Source of the DNA: Chthonomonadaceae bacterium
GTDB lineage: Bacteria; Armatimonadota; Chthonomonadetes; Chthonomonadales; Chthonomonadaceae
Assembly: GCA_025355115.1 (NCBI GenBank)
Contig: JANXLO010000158.1
Location: 1 to 13,041, forward strand
Length of the DNA: 13,041 nt
Direction of reading: 5' to 3'
Shown: one piece after another, positions 1-6,807 of the stretch
Layout: each line of letters opens with the position of its first letter
Position numbering within the stretch: position 1 is the first letter of the stretch
Made by a program: the position numbers and the translations under genes
Notes under the pieces: generated by a model
Told to the model about the DNA's origin: nothing
The model's input: only the letters and a program-made list of their open reading frames with translations
Databases searched by the model: none

Positions 1-1
1 G

Positions 2-1069
2 GAAGGCCAGGTTCACAACGCCCTCGCGGACGTCGAGGATCGCTACCGCTATCGCTATCTCGATCTCATCGCAAATCCTGAATCCCGCTACGTCCTGACT
101 CAGCGCAGCCGCATCGTCTCCTCGATGCGCCGCTTTCTTGACAGCAAGGGATTCCTCGAAGTTGAGACTCCTTTCCTGCAGCAAGAGGCGGGCGGGGCGA
201 TGGCGCGTCCCTTTCTCACGCACCATAACGACCTTGATCATGACTTTAAGCTGCGTATTGCGCTCGAGCTATATCTCAAGCGGCTAATCGTCGGCGGCTT
301 TGAGAAGGTCTATGAGATAGGACGTGTGTTCCGCAATGAGGGCATGGATCGCGATCACAATCCCGAGTTTACGCTCATGGAGCTCTACCAGGCCTATGTC
401 AATCTTGAGGACATCATGGACCTGGTGGAGGAGATGTATGTTCACATCTGCACCGAAGTGAGCGGAGCCTCCACATTTGCCTGCGATGCGCAAACCATAG
501 ACCTGGCTGCACGACCCTGGCGTCGCCTCCCCATGCTGGAGGGCATTCAGCAGTACGCGGGAATCGCGCCCGAGAGCCTGCGCACTTTGGAGTCGGCGCA
601 GGCCGCCTGCCGCGCCATCAGCGCGCCGATCGATCTGAGCAGAGAGCCCACGCTCGGTGGCCTTATCGAGAAGCTGCACGAGGTCTACACGCAGCCCAAT
701 CTAATCCAGCCGACCTTCATCACGGACTTTCCCATCGAGACCTCTCCGCTCGCCAAGAAATGCCCCGGCAACCCCGCTCTGACCCGGCGCTTCGAGGTCT
801 ACATTGGCGCACAGGAGCTAGGCAACGCCTTCTCGGAAATCAACGATCCATTGGATCAGCGTCAGCGATTCGAGGGACAGATGCTTCAGCGCGCCGCAGG
901 CGACGCCGAGGCTCAGCCTATGGACGAAGATTTCCTTCGCGCACTTGAGTTCGGCATGCCCCCCACAGGAGGGCTCGGCATCGGCATCGATCGCATGGTC
1001 ATGCTCCTCACCGGCGCCGAAAGCATCCGCGATGTCCTTCTATTCCCCCTCATGAAGCCAAAGGGATAA
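2..1069 (+). CDS. lysS: Lysyl-tRNA synthetase, class II (5' end missing)
   Basis: Charges tRNA-Lys with lysine using ATP in the cytoplasm. The reading frame is open from base 2, so the start lies outside the window; 355 residues are visible against roughly 500 in the family, and the missing part would be the N-terminal anticodon-binding OB fold. All three class II motifs are present: motif 1 around GFLEVETP (bases 149-172), motif 2 with FRNEG and HNPEF (about 329-370), and motif 3 with GGLGIGIDR near 968-994. The stretch THHND, ELYLKRL and GGFEKVYEIGR is typical of LysRS rather than AspRS or AsnRS. The family's usual RIAPELYLK reads RIALELYLK here. Stop TAA at 1067-1069. The DUF2809 gene follows after 38 bases on the same strand and may be co-transcribed. 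A GenX/EpmA-type paralogue is unlikely because the C-terminal LysRS pattern is complete. Confidence 0.95.
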   Translation, partial: EGQVHNALADVEDRYRYRYLDLIANPESRYVLTQRSRIVSSMRRFLDSKGFLEVETPFLQQEAGGAMARPFLTHHNDLDHDFKLRIALELYLKRLIVGGFEKVYEIGRVFRNEGMDRDHNPEFTLMELYQAYVNLEDIMDLVEEMYVHICTEVSGASTFACDAQTIDLAARPWRRLPMLEGIQQYAGIAPESLRTLESAQAACRAISAPIDLSREPTLGGLIEKLHEVYTQPNLIQPTFITDFPIETSPLAKKCPGNPALTRRFEVYIGAQELGNAFSEINDPLDQRQRFEGQMLQRAAGDAEAQPMDEDFLRALEFGMPPTGGLGIGIDRMVMLLTGAESIRDVLLFPLMKPKG

Positions 1070-1107
1070 GGCCCGTTCGGTACCGCGGACGACCTGAGAG
1101 CTAGTCG

Positions 1108-1545
1108 ATGACCACGGCCAAAACGCATTTCAACGGCAGGGATCGCCGGCTCTATACTCTGCTGGCATTGCTTACCATTCTGGTTGGCCTTGGCTCCCGA
1201 CGTTTCGATGTATGGCTTCCGCCTCCGCTTCACAAGAATACAGGGGACGTGCTGTGGGCTGTCCTCGTTTTCTGGCTGGCAGTTCTGCTGTTTCCAGGGC
1301 GCTCCAGCAAATTTCTGATTTTCCTCTCCGCTGCCTATGCGATCGGCATCGAATGCGCCAAGTGCCTGCACCTCCCCTGGCTTATCGCGCTGCGCGCCAC
1401 GACTTCTGGCCACCTCCTGTTCGGGTCTGTCTTCTCCTGGGCCAATCTGGTCGATTACGGAATTGGCATCGCGCTCGCCGCCGCTCTTGACCGTAGGATT
1501 CTGCGCGGCGTTCGCTCCTCCGAAAATAGATTTGTTACCCCGTAG
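1108..1545 (+). CDS. DUF2809 family integral membrane protein
   Basis: A 145-residue protein of unknown function with about four hydrophobic segments: residues near 15-30 (LYTLLALLTILVGLGSR), 47-63 (DVLWAVLVFWLAVLLF), 68-85 (FLIFLSAAYAIGIECAK) and 103-127. The pattern GLGSRR, then GDVLWA, then IE followed by PWL, LRATTSGHLLFG and DYGIG is how I recognise the DUF2809 family, which has no established role. It would lie in the cytoplasmic membrane. The ATG at 1108 has only a weak purine-rich stretch (GAGAG) upstream, consistent with co-translation or leaky expression after lysS, 38 bases away. Stop TAG at 1543-1545. Family assignment rests on remembered motif order, without a profile search. Confidence 0.75.
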   Translation: MTTAKTHFNGRDRRLYTLLALLTILVGLGSRRFDVWLPPPLHKNTGDVLWAVLVFWLAVLLFPGRSSKFLIFLSAAYAIGIECAKCLHLPWLIALRATTSGHLLFGSVFSWANLVDYGIGIALAAALDRRILRGVRSSENRFVTP

Positions 1546-1546
1546 C

Positions 1547-1568
1547 GTTTTCATCCTGTTTTCATCTT
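1547..1568 (+). promoter_or_regulatory. Tandem 11-bp direct repeat, possible response-regulator site
   Basis: Two copies of GTTTTCATC begin at 1547 and 1558, exactly 11 bases apart, giving two adjacent 11-mers that differ at one position (GTTTTCATCCT and GTTTTCATCTT). They sit directly after the DUF2809 stop and about 220 bases before the Spy-like gene. Direct repeats spaced by one helical turn are the usual target form of OmpR/PhoB-type regulators. That this site controls the Spy-like gene is inference, and no clear -10 box was found at a fitting distance. Confidence 0.3.
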
Positions 1569-1664
1569 GCGCCTGTATCCTGTAATTATCAGCGCATGGA
1601 ATGATCTTCGTAGGGCAAATCGAAAAGCCCTCTTGGCTGGTGCAGCATCCACAGTCTTAATGAA

Positions 1665-1690
1665 CAGAAGGCAGCGCCATTTGCCTTCTG
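1665..1690 (+). repeat. 9-bp perfect inverted repeat in the leader of the Spy-like gene
   Basis: CAGAAGGCA (1665-1673) and TGCCTTCTG (1682-1690) are perfect complements separated by eight bases. The hairpin lies about 100 bases upstream of the Spy-like start codon. No T-run follows, so it is not an intrinsic terminator. It could be an operator or a structured part of the 5' leader. Confidence 0.5.
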
Positions 1691-1788
1691 CACTGCATCG
1701 AAGCACAGACAGGTTAGACGGCGTGCTGCTGGAGACATTGCTTTACTCGGAGGGGATCGCTTCCTCTTCACTTCAACAGGAGATCAAA

Positions 1789-2661
1789 ATGAAAATTCAA
1801 ATGGGCACGGTTCGACTCGGGGTGGCAGCTCTCTCGCTGCTGACTCTGACACTCGCAAGCACAACGGCACACGCGCAGTACCAGGGCGGTCCGCCTCCCG
1901 GCGGTCCGGATGGCCCCGGCGGGAGGCCTGGCGGCCCCGGCGGTCCGGGTGGCCCCGGAATGGGACGAGGCGGCGGGCGCATCCAGCCCGTGACGGCACC
2001 CATCGAGGCACTTGTCTTCGAACTCAATATAAACGCTGCTCAGGCGGACAAAATAAAGGCGATCCAAGCCGCTTATCGCAAGGAGCGTGATAGCCTGATG
2101 CCGCCCCGAGGCAACCAGAGCGGCCCGCCCGACCGCGATGCAATGAGGGCCATAATGGAGAAGATTCAGGCTCTGGACAAGGCGGCCAATGCGAAAATCG
2201 TCGCGGTGTTGAACCCGGGTCAGAGAGAGGCTTTGCCTGGCGTAATGATGCTTCTCGATGCGCTTCAGAGCGTGGGCATCCCGGCCCCCGTCGTCGCTGA
2301 ACTGAAGCTGACTGACGATCAGAAGAAGCAGATCGTCGTCATCGGCAAAAAGCTGCAGGAGGATATGCAGAAGGCTATGCAGGATCAGGATCGCCAGGCT
2401 ATGCAGGATGCGCGCAAAAAGGCTCATGACGAGGTCGAGGCGCTGCTTTCAGACGATCAGAAGGCGATCATTCAGAAGTTCATGAAGGATCATCCGCGTC
2501 CGCAGGGCGGACCCGGTGGACCTGGAGGCCCCGGCGGGCGTCCCGGTGGTCCCGGAGGACGCCCAGGTGGTCCCGGAGGACGCCCAGGTGGGCCGGGCGG
2601 ACCCGATGGCCCTGGTGGCGATGGTGGCGATGGCCCACCGCCCCCTCCGCCCGCGTACTGA
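1789..2661 (+). CDS. Secreted Spy/CpxP-like protein with duplicated LTxxQ-type module and Gly-Pro-rich tails
   Basis: A 290-residue exported protein. The start is the ATG at 1789, because AGGAG at 1778-1782 lies six bases upstream and a good signal peptide follows (charged start, LGVAALSLLTLTLA core, cleavage after AHA at residue 29). The frame is open further upstream but that part does not look coding. After the signal come a Gly/Pro-rich linker (about 31-65), a first helical module (about 75-150) and a second (about 170-235), then a C-terminal tail of GRPGGPG repeats ending in six prolines. Each module begins with a hydrophobic LxLxxxQ-like segment (LNINAAQ; LKLTDDQ) and ends in a matching one (VLNPGQREAL; LLSDDQKAII), which resembles the Spy/CpxP family of ATP-independent periplasmic chaperones and metal sensors. 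Chaperone function is inference; the Gly-rich tails are not part of the classical family. A strong terminator follows. Confidence 0.7.
   Translation: MKIQMGTVRLGVAALSLLTLTLASTTAHAQYQGGPPPGGPDGPGGRPGGPGGPGGPGMGRGGGRIQPVTAPIEALVFELNINAAQADKIKAIQAAYRKERDSLMPPRGNQSGPPDRDAMRAIMEKIQALDKAANAKIVAVLNPGQREALPGVMMLLDALQSVGIPAPVVAELKLTDDQKKQIVVIGKKLQEDMQKAMQDQDRQAMQDARKKAHDEVEALLSDDQKAIIQKFMKDHPRPQGGPGGPGGPGGRPGGPGGRPGGPGGRPGGPGGPDGPGGDGGDGPPPPPPAY
2536..2598 (+). repeat. Three tandem 21-bp units encoding GRPGGPG
   Basis: Three in-frame units at 2536-2556, 2557-2577 and 2578-2598 each encode Gly-Arg-Pro-Gly-Gly-Pro-Gly. Units 2 and 3 are identical in their first 14 bases and diverge at third positions towards the end. 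Related GGP and GGPGGP codons flank them. The near-identity at DNA level suggests recent copy-number change by slippage. Confidence 0.85.
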
Positions 2662-2686
2662 CCGCTACTCCTATATCGTCAACAAG

Positions 2687-2721
2687 GACCCTCTCCTATT
2701 CCGGAGAGGGTCTTTTTATTT
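2687..2721 (+). terminator. Intrinsic terminator after the Spy-like gene
   Basis: A perfect 10-bp stem, GACCCTCTCC (2687-2696) with GGAGAGGGTC (2703-2712), encloses a six-base loop and is followed by TTTTTATTT. It begins 26 bases after the stop codon. Flanking A residues pair with the first Ts, so it may also work from the opposite side. Confidence 0.93.
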
Positions 2722-2802
2722 GTCAGGAGTATTCGGGCGCAGCCGCAGTCGATATTTCTACGTGGGCCACTTTTAGACAGCAGGGACTCCCCCGTTATCA
2801 GC

Positions 2803-2808
2803 TATAAT
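2803..2808 (+). promoter_or_regulatory. Consensus -10 box (TATAAT) upstream of recQ
   Basis: A perfect TATAAT lies 110 bases before the RecQ start and just after the preceding terminator, so the helicase very likely has its own promoter. The region 16-19 bases upstream shows no recognisable TTGACA-like -35 element, so promoter strength is uncertain or activator-dependent. Confidence 0.5.
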
Positions 2809-2918
2809 ATGAGTAGACAAATGTTGAACATTGACGAGCATTCTTTCCTTTGGACGATGGCTGACGCCCAGGAGCCTCCGTCGATTGCACAGAGAAAATC
2901 AGGAGTGTAAAGTAACTT

Positions 2919-4910
2919 ATGGCAGAGATAAATCCACAGCAGCTGTTGGAGGAGCGGTTCGGGCTCTCGGCGTTTCGGCCCGGGCAGAAGGCGGTCATGA
3001 GCGCGCTGTGGCGCAAAAAGGCTGCGCTCGCAGTATTCCCCACGGGAGGCGGCAAGTCGCTTTGCTATCAGCTCCCCGCTTTGGCGTTTGAGGGCGTCAC
3101 GGTCGTTGTATCGCCACTGATCGCGTTGATGAAGGATCAGATCGACTTCCTGCAGGCTCGAGGGATCGCTGCGGCGCGGCTCGATTCGACGCTCGGCCAG
3201 CAGGAGGCGCGGGACGTCATGGAGGGCGTGGAGTCAGGGACGATTCAGATACTTTATGTCGCGCCGGAGCGATTCAACAACGAGCGCTTTTTGGCCGCTC
3301 TGCGTCGGGTGAAGATCGCGCTTTTCGCGGTCGATGAAGCGCACTGCATCTCGGAATGGGGCCATAACTTTCGGCCCGACTACTTGAAACTGGCCGACAC
3401 GGCACGGGAGCTCGGCGTAGAGCGAGTGCTGGCTTTAACGGCGACCGCCACGCCTTCGGTAGTCCAGGATATCTGCAATGCCTTCCAAATTCCGTCAGAC
3501 TGCGCGATCGTGACGGGCTTTTATCGCGGCAACCTGAATCTGACACTTACGCCGGTACGAGCGGAGGCGCGGGATGCTCTGCTGCTGAAGCGGCTGCGCA
3601 CCCGTGAGCCTGGCCCGGGGATAGTCTACGTCACATTGCAGAAGACGGCCAACCGCGTAGCAAGTTTCCTCGCAGCAGAGGGAATTCCGGCGAGGGCTTA
3701 CCATGCAGGCATGGAAACCGATGCCCGAACGGAGGTTCAGGAGTGGTGGATGGGATCGGATCGAGCCGTGGTGGTCGCGACGATCGCGTTCGGCATGGGA
3801 ATCGACAAGGCGGATGTCCGCTACGTCTATCACTACAATCTGCCGAAGGGATTGGAGAGCTACAGCCAGGAGATCGGGCGTGCAGGGAGGGACGGGCTTC
3901 GCTCCACGGTAGAGCTGCTCGCCTGCCCCGATGACGTCCCCACGCTCGAGAACTTCGCGTTCGGCGACACGCCTACTGAATCGGCACTGCGTGGCCTCCT
4001 CCACGAGTTCTTCCTGCCCGTCTCGTCCACAGAGCCGAGGGACGGGACCGTTGCGGAGTTCCACGTCAATCAGTACACCCTTTCAAATAAGCACGATCTG
4101 CGGCCGCTCGTCGTCAAGACGGTACTGACCTATCTGGAGCTCATGGGAGTCCTTCGGCAGGGAACTCCTTTTTACGCCGGATACGAGCTTCGACCCAAGA
4201 AGCCTGTGGCGGAGATTATCGCGTCATTTTCCGGCGAGGCGGCTAATACAGTGGAATCCCTCTTCCGGCTGGCGAAACAGGGCCGAATCTGGTACGGGAT
4301 CGATCCGGACGTCATCGCGGAGACGCTGGGTCTGGAGAGGCGTCGAATCGTGAGGGCTGTGGAGGTGCTGGAGGAGCGCGGCCTTGCCGAGCTCAAGGTG
4401 TCGGATGTGCGGCAGCGCTATACCCGCCTGCAGCCCGATGCCGACATCGAGGCGCTGGTTGTTACGCTCATGGAGCGATTTCTGCATCGCGAGGGACAGG
4501 AGATCGCCCGCATCGGTCAGGTGCTGGAGCTAGTGGAGCATGACGGCTGCCAGACGAATGCTCTGGTGGGGTATTTCGGCGAGAAGCGCCCCGAGCCGTG
4601 CGGTCACTGCACTTTCTGCGTCACTGGCACAGCGCAACGGCTGCCCATAGCTAATCCGGATGCACCATTGCCTCAAGGCTGGGATGCAGAGGCTTTCGCC
4701 CGGCTCCGCGCCGCGCATCCCGACGCTCTCGGCGAAGCCCGGCAGTCCGCACGATTCCTCTGCGGGCTCCCAAGCCCGGCCCTCACCCGCGCCAAGCTGA
4801 CGCGACACCCGTTCTTCGCCTGCCTGGAGACACGCCCCTTCCAGCAGGTGCTCGACCTGCTGGCCGCGAGTCAGGAGACGCCATCGGACGAGGCAGCCAT
4901 TGCGGCCTGA
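2919..4910 (+). CDS. recQ: RecQ-family ATP-dependent DNA helicase
   Basis: A 663-residue superfamily 2, 3'-5' DNA helicase of the RecQ group, acting in recombination and fork repair. Visible motifs: motif 0 FRPGQ (19-23), Walker A PTGGGKS (41-47), DEAH (139-142), TATAT (174-178), motif V region FGMGIDK (291-297) and motif VI QEIGRAGRDG (317-326) with the arginine finger. The zinc site is C544-x16-C561-x2-C564-x2-C567, the same spacing as in E. coli RecQ. It sits about 200 residues after motif VI, with a helix-rich, winged-helix-like stretch (about 380-505) in between, whereas in E. coli the zinc site directly follows the helicase core. No HRDC domain is evident; a C-terminal region of about 95 residues with FLCGLPSPALTRAKLTRHP replaces it. 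AGGAG at 2901-2905 is 13 bases before the ATG, a long spacing. Convergent with the next gene. Confidence 0.92.
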   Translation: MAEINPQQLLEERFGLSAFRPGQKAVMSALWRKKAALAVFPTGGGKSLCYQLPALAFEGVTVVVSPLIALMKDQIDFLQARGIAAARLDSTLGQQEARDVMEGVESGTIQILYVAPERFNNERFLAALRRVKIALFAVDEAHCISEWGHNFRPDYLKLADTARELGVERVLALTATATPSVVQDICNAFQIPSDCAIVTGFYRGNLNLTLTPVRAEARDALLLKRLRTREPGPGIVYVTLQKTANRVASFLAAEGIPARAYHAGMETDARTEVQEWWMGSDRAVVVATIAFGMGIDKADVRYVYHYNLPKGLESYSQEIGRAGRDGLRSTVELLACPDDVPTLENFAFGDTPTESALRGLLHEFFLPVSSTEPRDGTVAEFHVNQYTLSNKHDLRPLVVKTVLTYLELMGVLRQGTPFYAGYELRPKKPVAEIIASFSGEAANTVESLFRLAKQGRIWYGIDPDVIAETLGLERRRIVRAVEVLEERGLAELKVSDVRQRYTRLQPDADIEALVVTLMERFLHREGQEIARIGQVLELVEHDGCQTNALVGYFGEKRPEPCGHCTFCVTGTAQRLPIANPDAPLPQGWDAEAFARLRAAHPDALGEARQSARFLCGLPSPALTRAKLTRHPFFACLETRPFQQVLDLLAASQETPSDEAAIAA

Positions 4911-4958
4911 CGAGAGGCAAAGGAGTGTGTCGACTGGCCGGCGAGATTTGCAGGAGCG

Positions 4959-5642
4959 CTACCCCAGGAGGTAGCCTTGCCGCATGTCCATTTCGTATCC
5001 GCTGGCCGTATTGCCGAATCGCTGAAGCAGGCAGAACGGAACGCGCAGATGCATGGCGTCCTCGAGCCGGAAGGCAATTCGTACCAGGTCTTCGATCACC
5101 GCGGCGGATTCCTCGATCAGGTCAGGGTTGCGGCGCAACAGAGCGAGCAGAGCGTTGACAGCGGCCAGGCCCTCGGACGCCTCGTGCCACACAACGGTTT
5201 CGCCTGCCATGTCGTCGGCGAATCCAAAGCGACTTAGAGACTGGAGGCCGTTGCGTTGGGCTGCCTCCTCCACAAAAAGCCAGTTGCGGGCGAGAGCCTT
5301 GCCGTGCAGAAATGTCTCACCGTCCACGATCACTTCGCCTTTTTTGAAGTACGGCAGGATGCTGACCTGCCGTATATCACGCAGGGAGGCGGGGACGCTG
5401 ATCAGGCAGAGAACGAAGATCGCCCCGACGACCGAAGCGACCGTCATAAACGCGTCGGACAGCTTGCCGCCATTACTGTTCGGGCCCCAGTCGACGCAGA
5501 ATCCCCATATCAGTGGCAGAAGTACTACACCCCAGAAGATGAGACGTCGGATGACGCTGCGCTGCACCTCCCATACCACGATCCAGTACTGAGGGTGATA
5601 TCCGTCTTTCCGCTCAGAAGCAAAATGCCTGGTGTTCTCCAT
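4959..5642 (-). CDS. Hypothetical protein with two N-terminal transmembrane segments
   Basis: I do not recognise this 227-residue protein. It starts with a short polar N-terminus (MENTRHFASERKDGYHPQYW), then two hydrophobic segments, about residues 31-51 (RRLIFWGVVLLPLIWGF) and 65-87 (TVASVVGAIFVLCLISV), then a soluble domain of about 140 residues. The soluble part has a short beta-like stretch (KKGEVIVDGETFLHG) followed by helices rich in Leu, Ala and Glu, likely cytoplasmic by the positive-inside rule. I chose the ATG at 5642; a TTG nine codons upstream is possible but less likely. It lies 112 bases downstream of the GH16 gene on the same strand and could be read from the same transcript. 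It converges on recQ with a 48-base gap and no clear terminator between them. Confidence 0.6.
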   Translation of the reverse strand: MENTRHFASERKDGYHPQYWIVVWEVQRSVIRRLIFWGVVLLPLIWGFCVDWGPNSNGGKLSDAFMTVASVVGAIFVLCLISVPASLRDIRQVSILPYFKKGEVIVDGETFLHGKALARNWLFVEEAAQRNGLQSLSRFGFADDMAGETVVWHEASEGLAAVNALLALLRRNPDLIEESAAVIEDLVRIAFRLEDAMHLRVPFCLLQRFGNTASGYEMDMRQGYLLG

Positions 5643-5754
5643 AGATACTGGTACCTGTAAGCCGCGCAAAAGTGTTCCCTGAATGCCGAATTATGCCCTG
5701 GCCTCTCCCACAGGAGCGATGTTCATTTGATGGCCTTGCCGCTGTAGAAGTGCT

Positions 5755-6600
5755 CTATTTTTTGTAGAATCGGATCCAGTCGATATCCATATAGCCGGGA
5801 AACTGAGTCGATGCATCGGGGTTGCCTGGCCAGTCGCCGCCGACCGCAAGGTTGGCAATGACGTACATAGGCTCCGCAGGGATGTGCTCGGTGGTCGCGT
5901 ATCGCTCGATCCCGTCCACGTACCAGACGATTTTGAGCGGAGTCCATTCGACGGCGAATGTGTGAAACCCGGCACTGAAGTCGGGGCCGGTGAAGCTATC
6001 CCCTTTGCCCTCGTGCTTGCCGTCGGCGTTAGAGTAGTGATTGGTGAGGTAGACCTTGCTCGGTTCGTGGCCCAGTATCTCCAGGATATCAATCTCAGGA
6101 GGCCAGGCTTTTGTGGCGGGGAGCAGCCAGAAGGCGGGCCACATCCCTTTGCCCTTCGGGATGCGGGCATTCATCTCGAACCAGCCGTACTGCTGCGAAA
6201 ATTTGCCGTAGGAGGCGATCATGCCGGAAGTGTAGGGCATCCCACCTTGCGTGCGGCGTTCCGCCTTGAGGCGCAGATGCTTTCCGTCGAACTCATAGCC
6301 GTCGGTGGCGTAGTACTGCTGTTCGTTGTTGCTATGTGTGCGGACGTTGTCCGGGTAGGAATCGATCCATTTCGCGGCGTTCAATGCGTGTGCATTGAAC
6401 TCGTCAGAAAAGACAAGATGATAGCCCTTCCTCTTTGCAGTGACGGCGTGGGAGGCGACAGGACTGCTTGCCTTAGCGGAGTGGTTCACATCCTTCTCCT
6501 TATGCTTCTCCTGAGCGCGTACAATTCCCGAAGACAGTAGAATGGCAAAGGCCAGAGCCATGCTGGCAAGCGGCAGAGCAGTTGGACGGTTGGTTTGCAT
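5755..6600 (-). CDS. Exported glycoside hydrolase family 16, beta-glucanase (laminarinase type)
   Basis: A 281-residue enzyme expected to cleave beta-1,3- or beta-1,3-1,4-glucan outside the cytoplasm. The signal peptide covers about residues 1-29 (core LASMALAFAILLSSG, cleavage near VRA). A Lys/His/Ser-rich linker to about residue 57 precedes the jelly-roll domain, which opens with LVFSDEFN (62-69). The catalytic signature is EIDILE at 169-174: E169 nucleophile, D171, E174 acid/base. The ExDxxE spacing is the beta-bulge form seen in laminarinases, agarases and kappa-carrageenases, not the ExDxE of lichenases. Further family landmarks are WPAFWLLP (154-161), HTFAVEWTP (213-221), WYVDG (226-230) and NLAVGGDWPG (250-259). 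AAGGAG lies six bases before the ATG. Substrate cannot be fixed from sequence; laminarin-like glucan is the best guess. The downstream TM protein may share its transcript. Confidence 0.93.
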   Translation of the reverse strand: MQTNRPTALPLASMALAFAILLSSGIVRAQEKHKEKDVNHSAKASSPVASHAVTAKRKGYHLVFSDEFNAHALNAAKWIDSYPDNVRTHSNNEQQYYATDGYEFDGKHLRLKAERRTQGGMPYTSGMIASYGKFSQQYGWFEMNARIPKGKGMWPAFWLLPATKAWPPEIDILEILGHEPSKVYLTNHYSNADGKHEGKGDSFTGPDFSAGFHTFAVEWTPLKIVWYVDGIERYATTEHIPAEPMYVIANLAVGGDWPGNPDASTQFPGYMDIDWIRFYKK

Positions 6601-6685
6601 TCTCGACTCCTTACTTCGCTCGCATTGCGCGATTCACTCGGGTTCCTAGAAGTAATTGGCGGCCCAATACGCCGCGCTTTTGTCC

Positions 6686-6694
6686 ATTGTAGCA
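6686..6694 (-). promoter_or_regulatory. Extended -10 promoter element for the GH16 gene
   Basis: On the minus strand this reads TGCTACAAT, an extended -10 (TGn followed by TACAAT, one mismatch to TATAAT). The -35 region is weak (TTCGCG at an 18-base spacing), which is common for extended -10 promoters. Transcription would start about 80 bases before the GH16 start codon. Within that leader ATTGG-CGGC-CCAAT (6655-6668) forms a small inverted repeat that could be an operator. Confidence 0.45.
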
Positions 6695-6719
6695 TATCAG
6701 GGAGAGGCGCGCGAACTCA

Positions 6720-6780
6720 GGCGGGCTTTAACCGTAGAGAGATACAGGGGGCCGCTTGGAGAGCCCGCCGGCCTTTTTTT
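6720..6780 (+). terminator. Terminator-like leader structure upstream of the GH13 gene
   Basis: GGCGGGCT (6720-6727) is perfectly complementary to AGCCCGCC (6762-6769). A competing pairing, GGCCG (6750-6754) with CGGCC (6769-6773), abuts a run of seven Ts (6774-6780). The two pairings share base 6769 and the second sits partly inside the first, so they exclude each other. The T-run ends 27 bases before the GH13 start. No gene on the + strand lies between 4911 and here, so the structure would act on a leader transcript, either as an attenuator or as the end of a small RNA. The promoter of that transcript was not found. Confidence 0.45.
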
Positions 6781-6807
6781 GTCGCATGAGCGCGAAGGGA
6801 GACAGCT

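Noticed and set aside
913..1554. A 213-codon minus-strand frame opposite the lysS end and the DUF2809 gene
   Set aside because: It overlaps two real genes, has no ribosome site and its translation looks like low-complexity antisense product.
1768..2427. A 219-codon minus-strand frame opposite the Spy-like gene
   Set aside because: Shadow of the strongly biased Spy-like coding strand; Leu/His/Arg-rich with no family features.
2820..2850. GAAC...ATTC pattern upstream of recQ considered as an SOS (LexA) box
   Set aside because: The half-sites are not symmetric at a valid spacing, so it does not fit known LexA consensus forms.
5673..5685. 13-base identity TGTTCCCTGAATG shared with 11865-11877 near the IS end
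   Set aside because: A match of this length is expected by chance in a window of this size, and no further similarity surrounds it, so it is not taken as a second IS end or attachment site.
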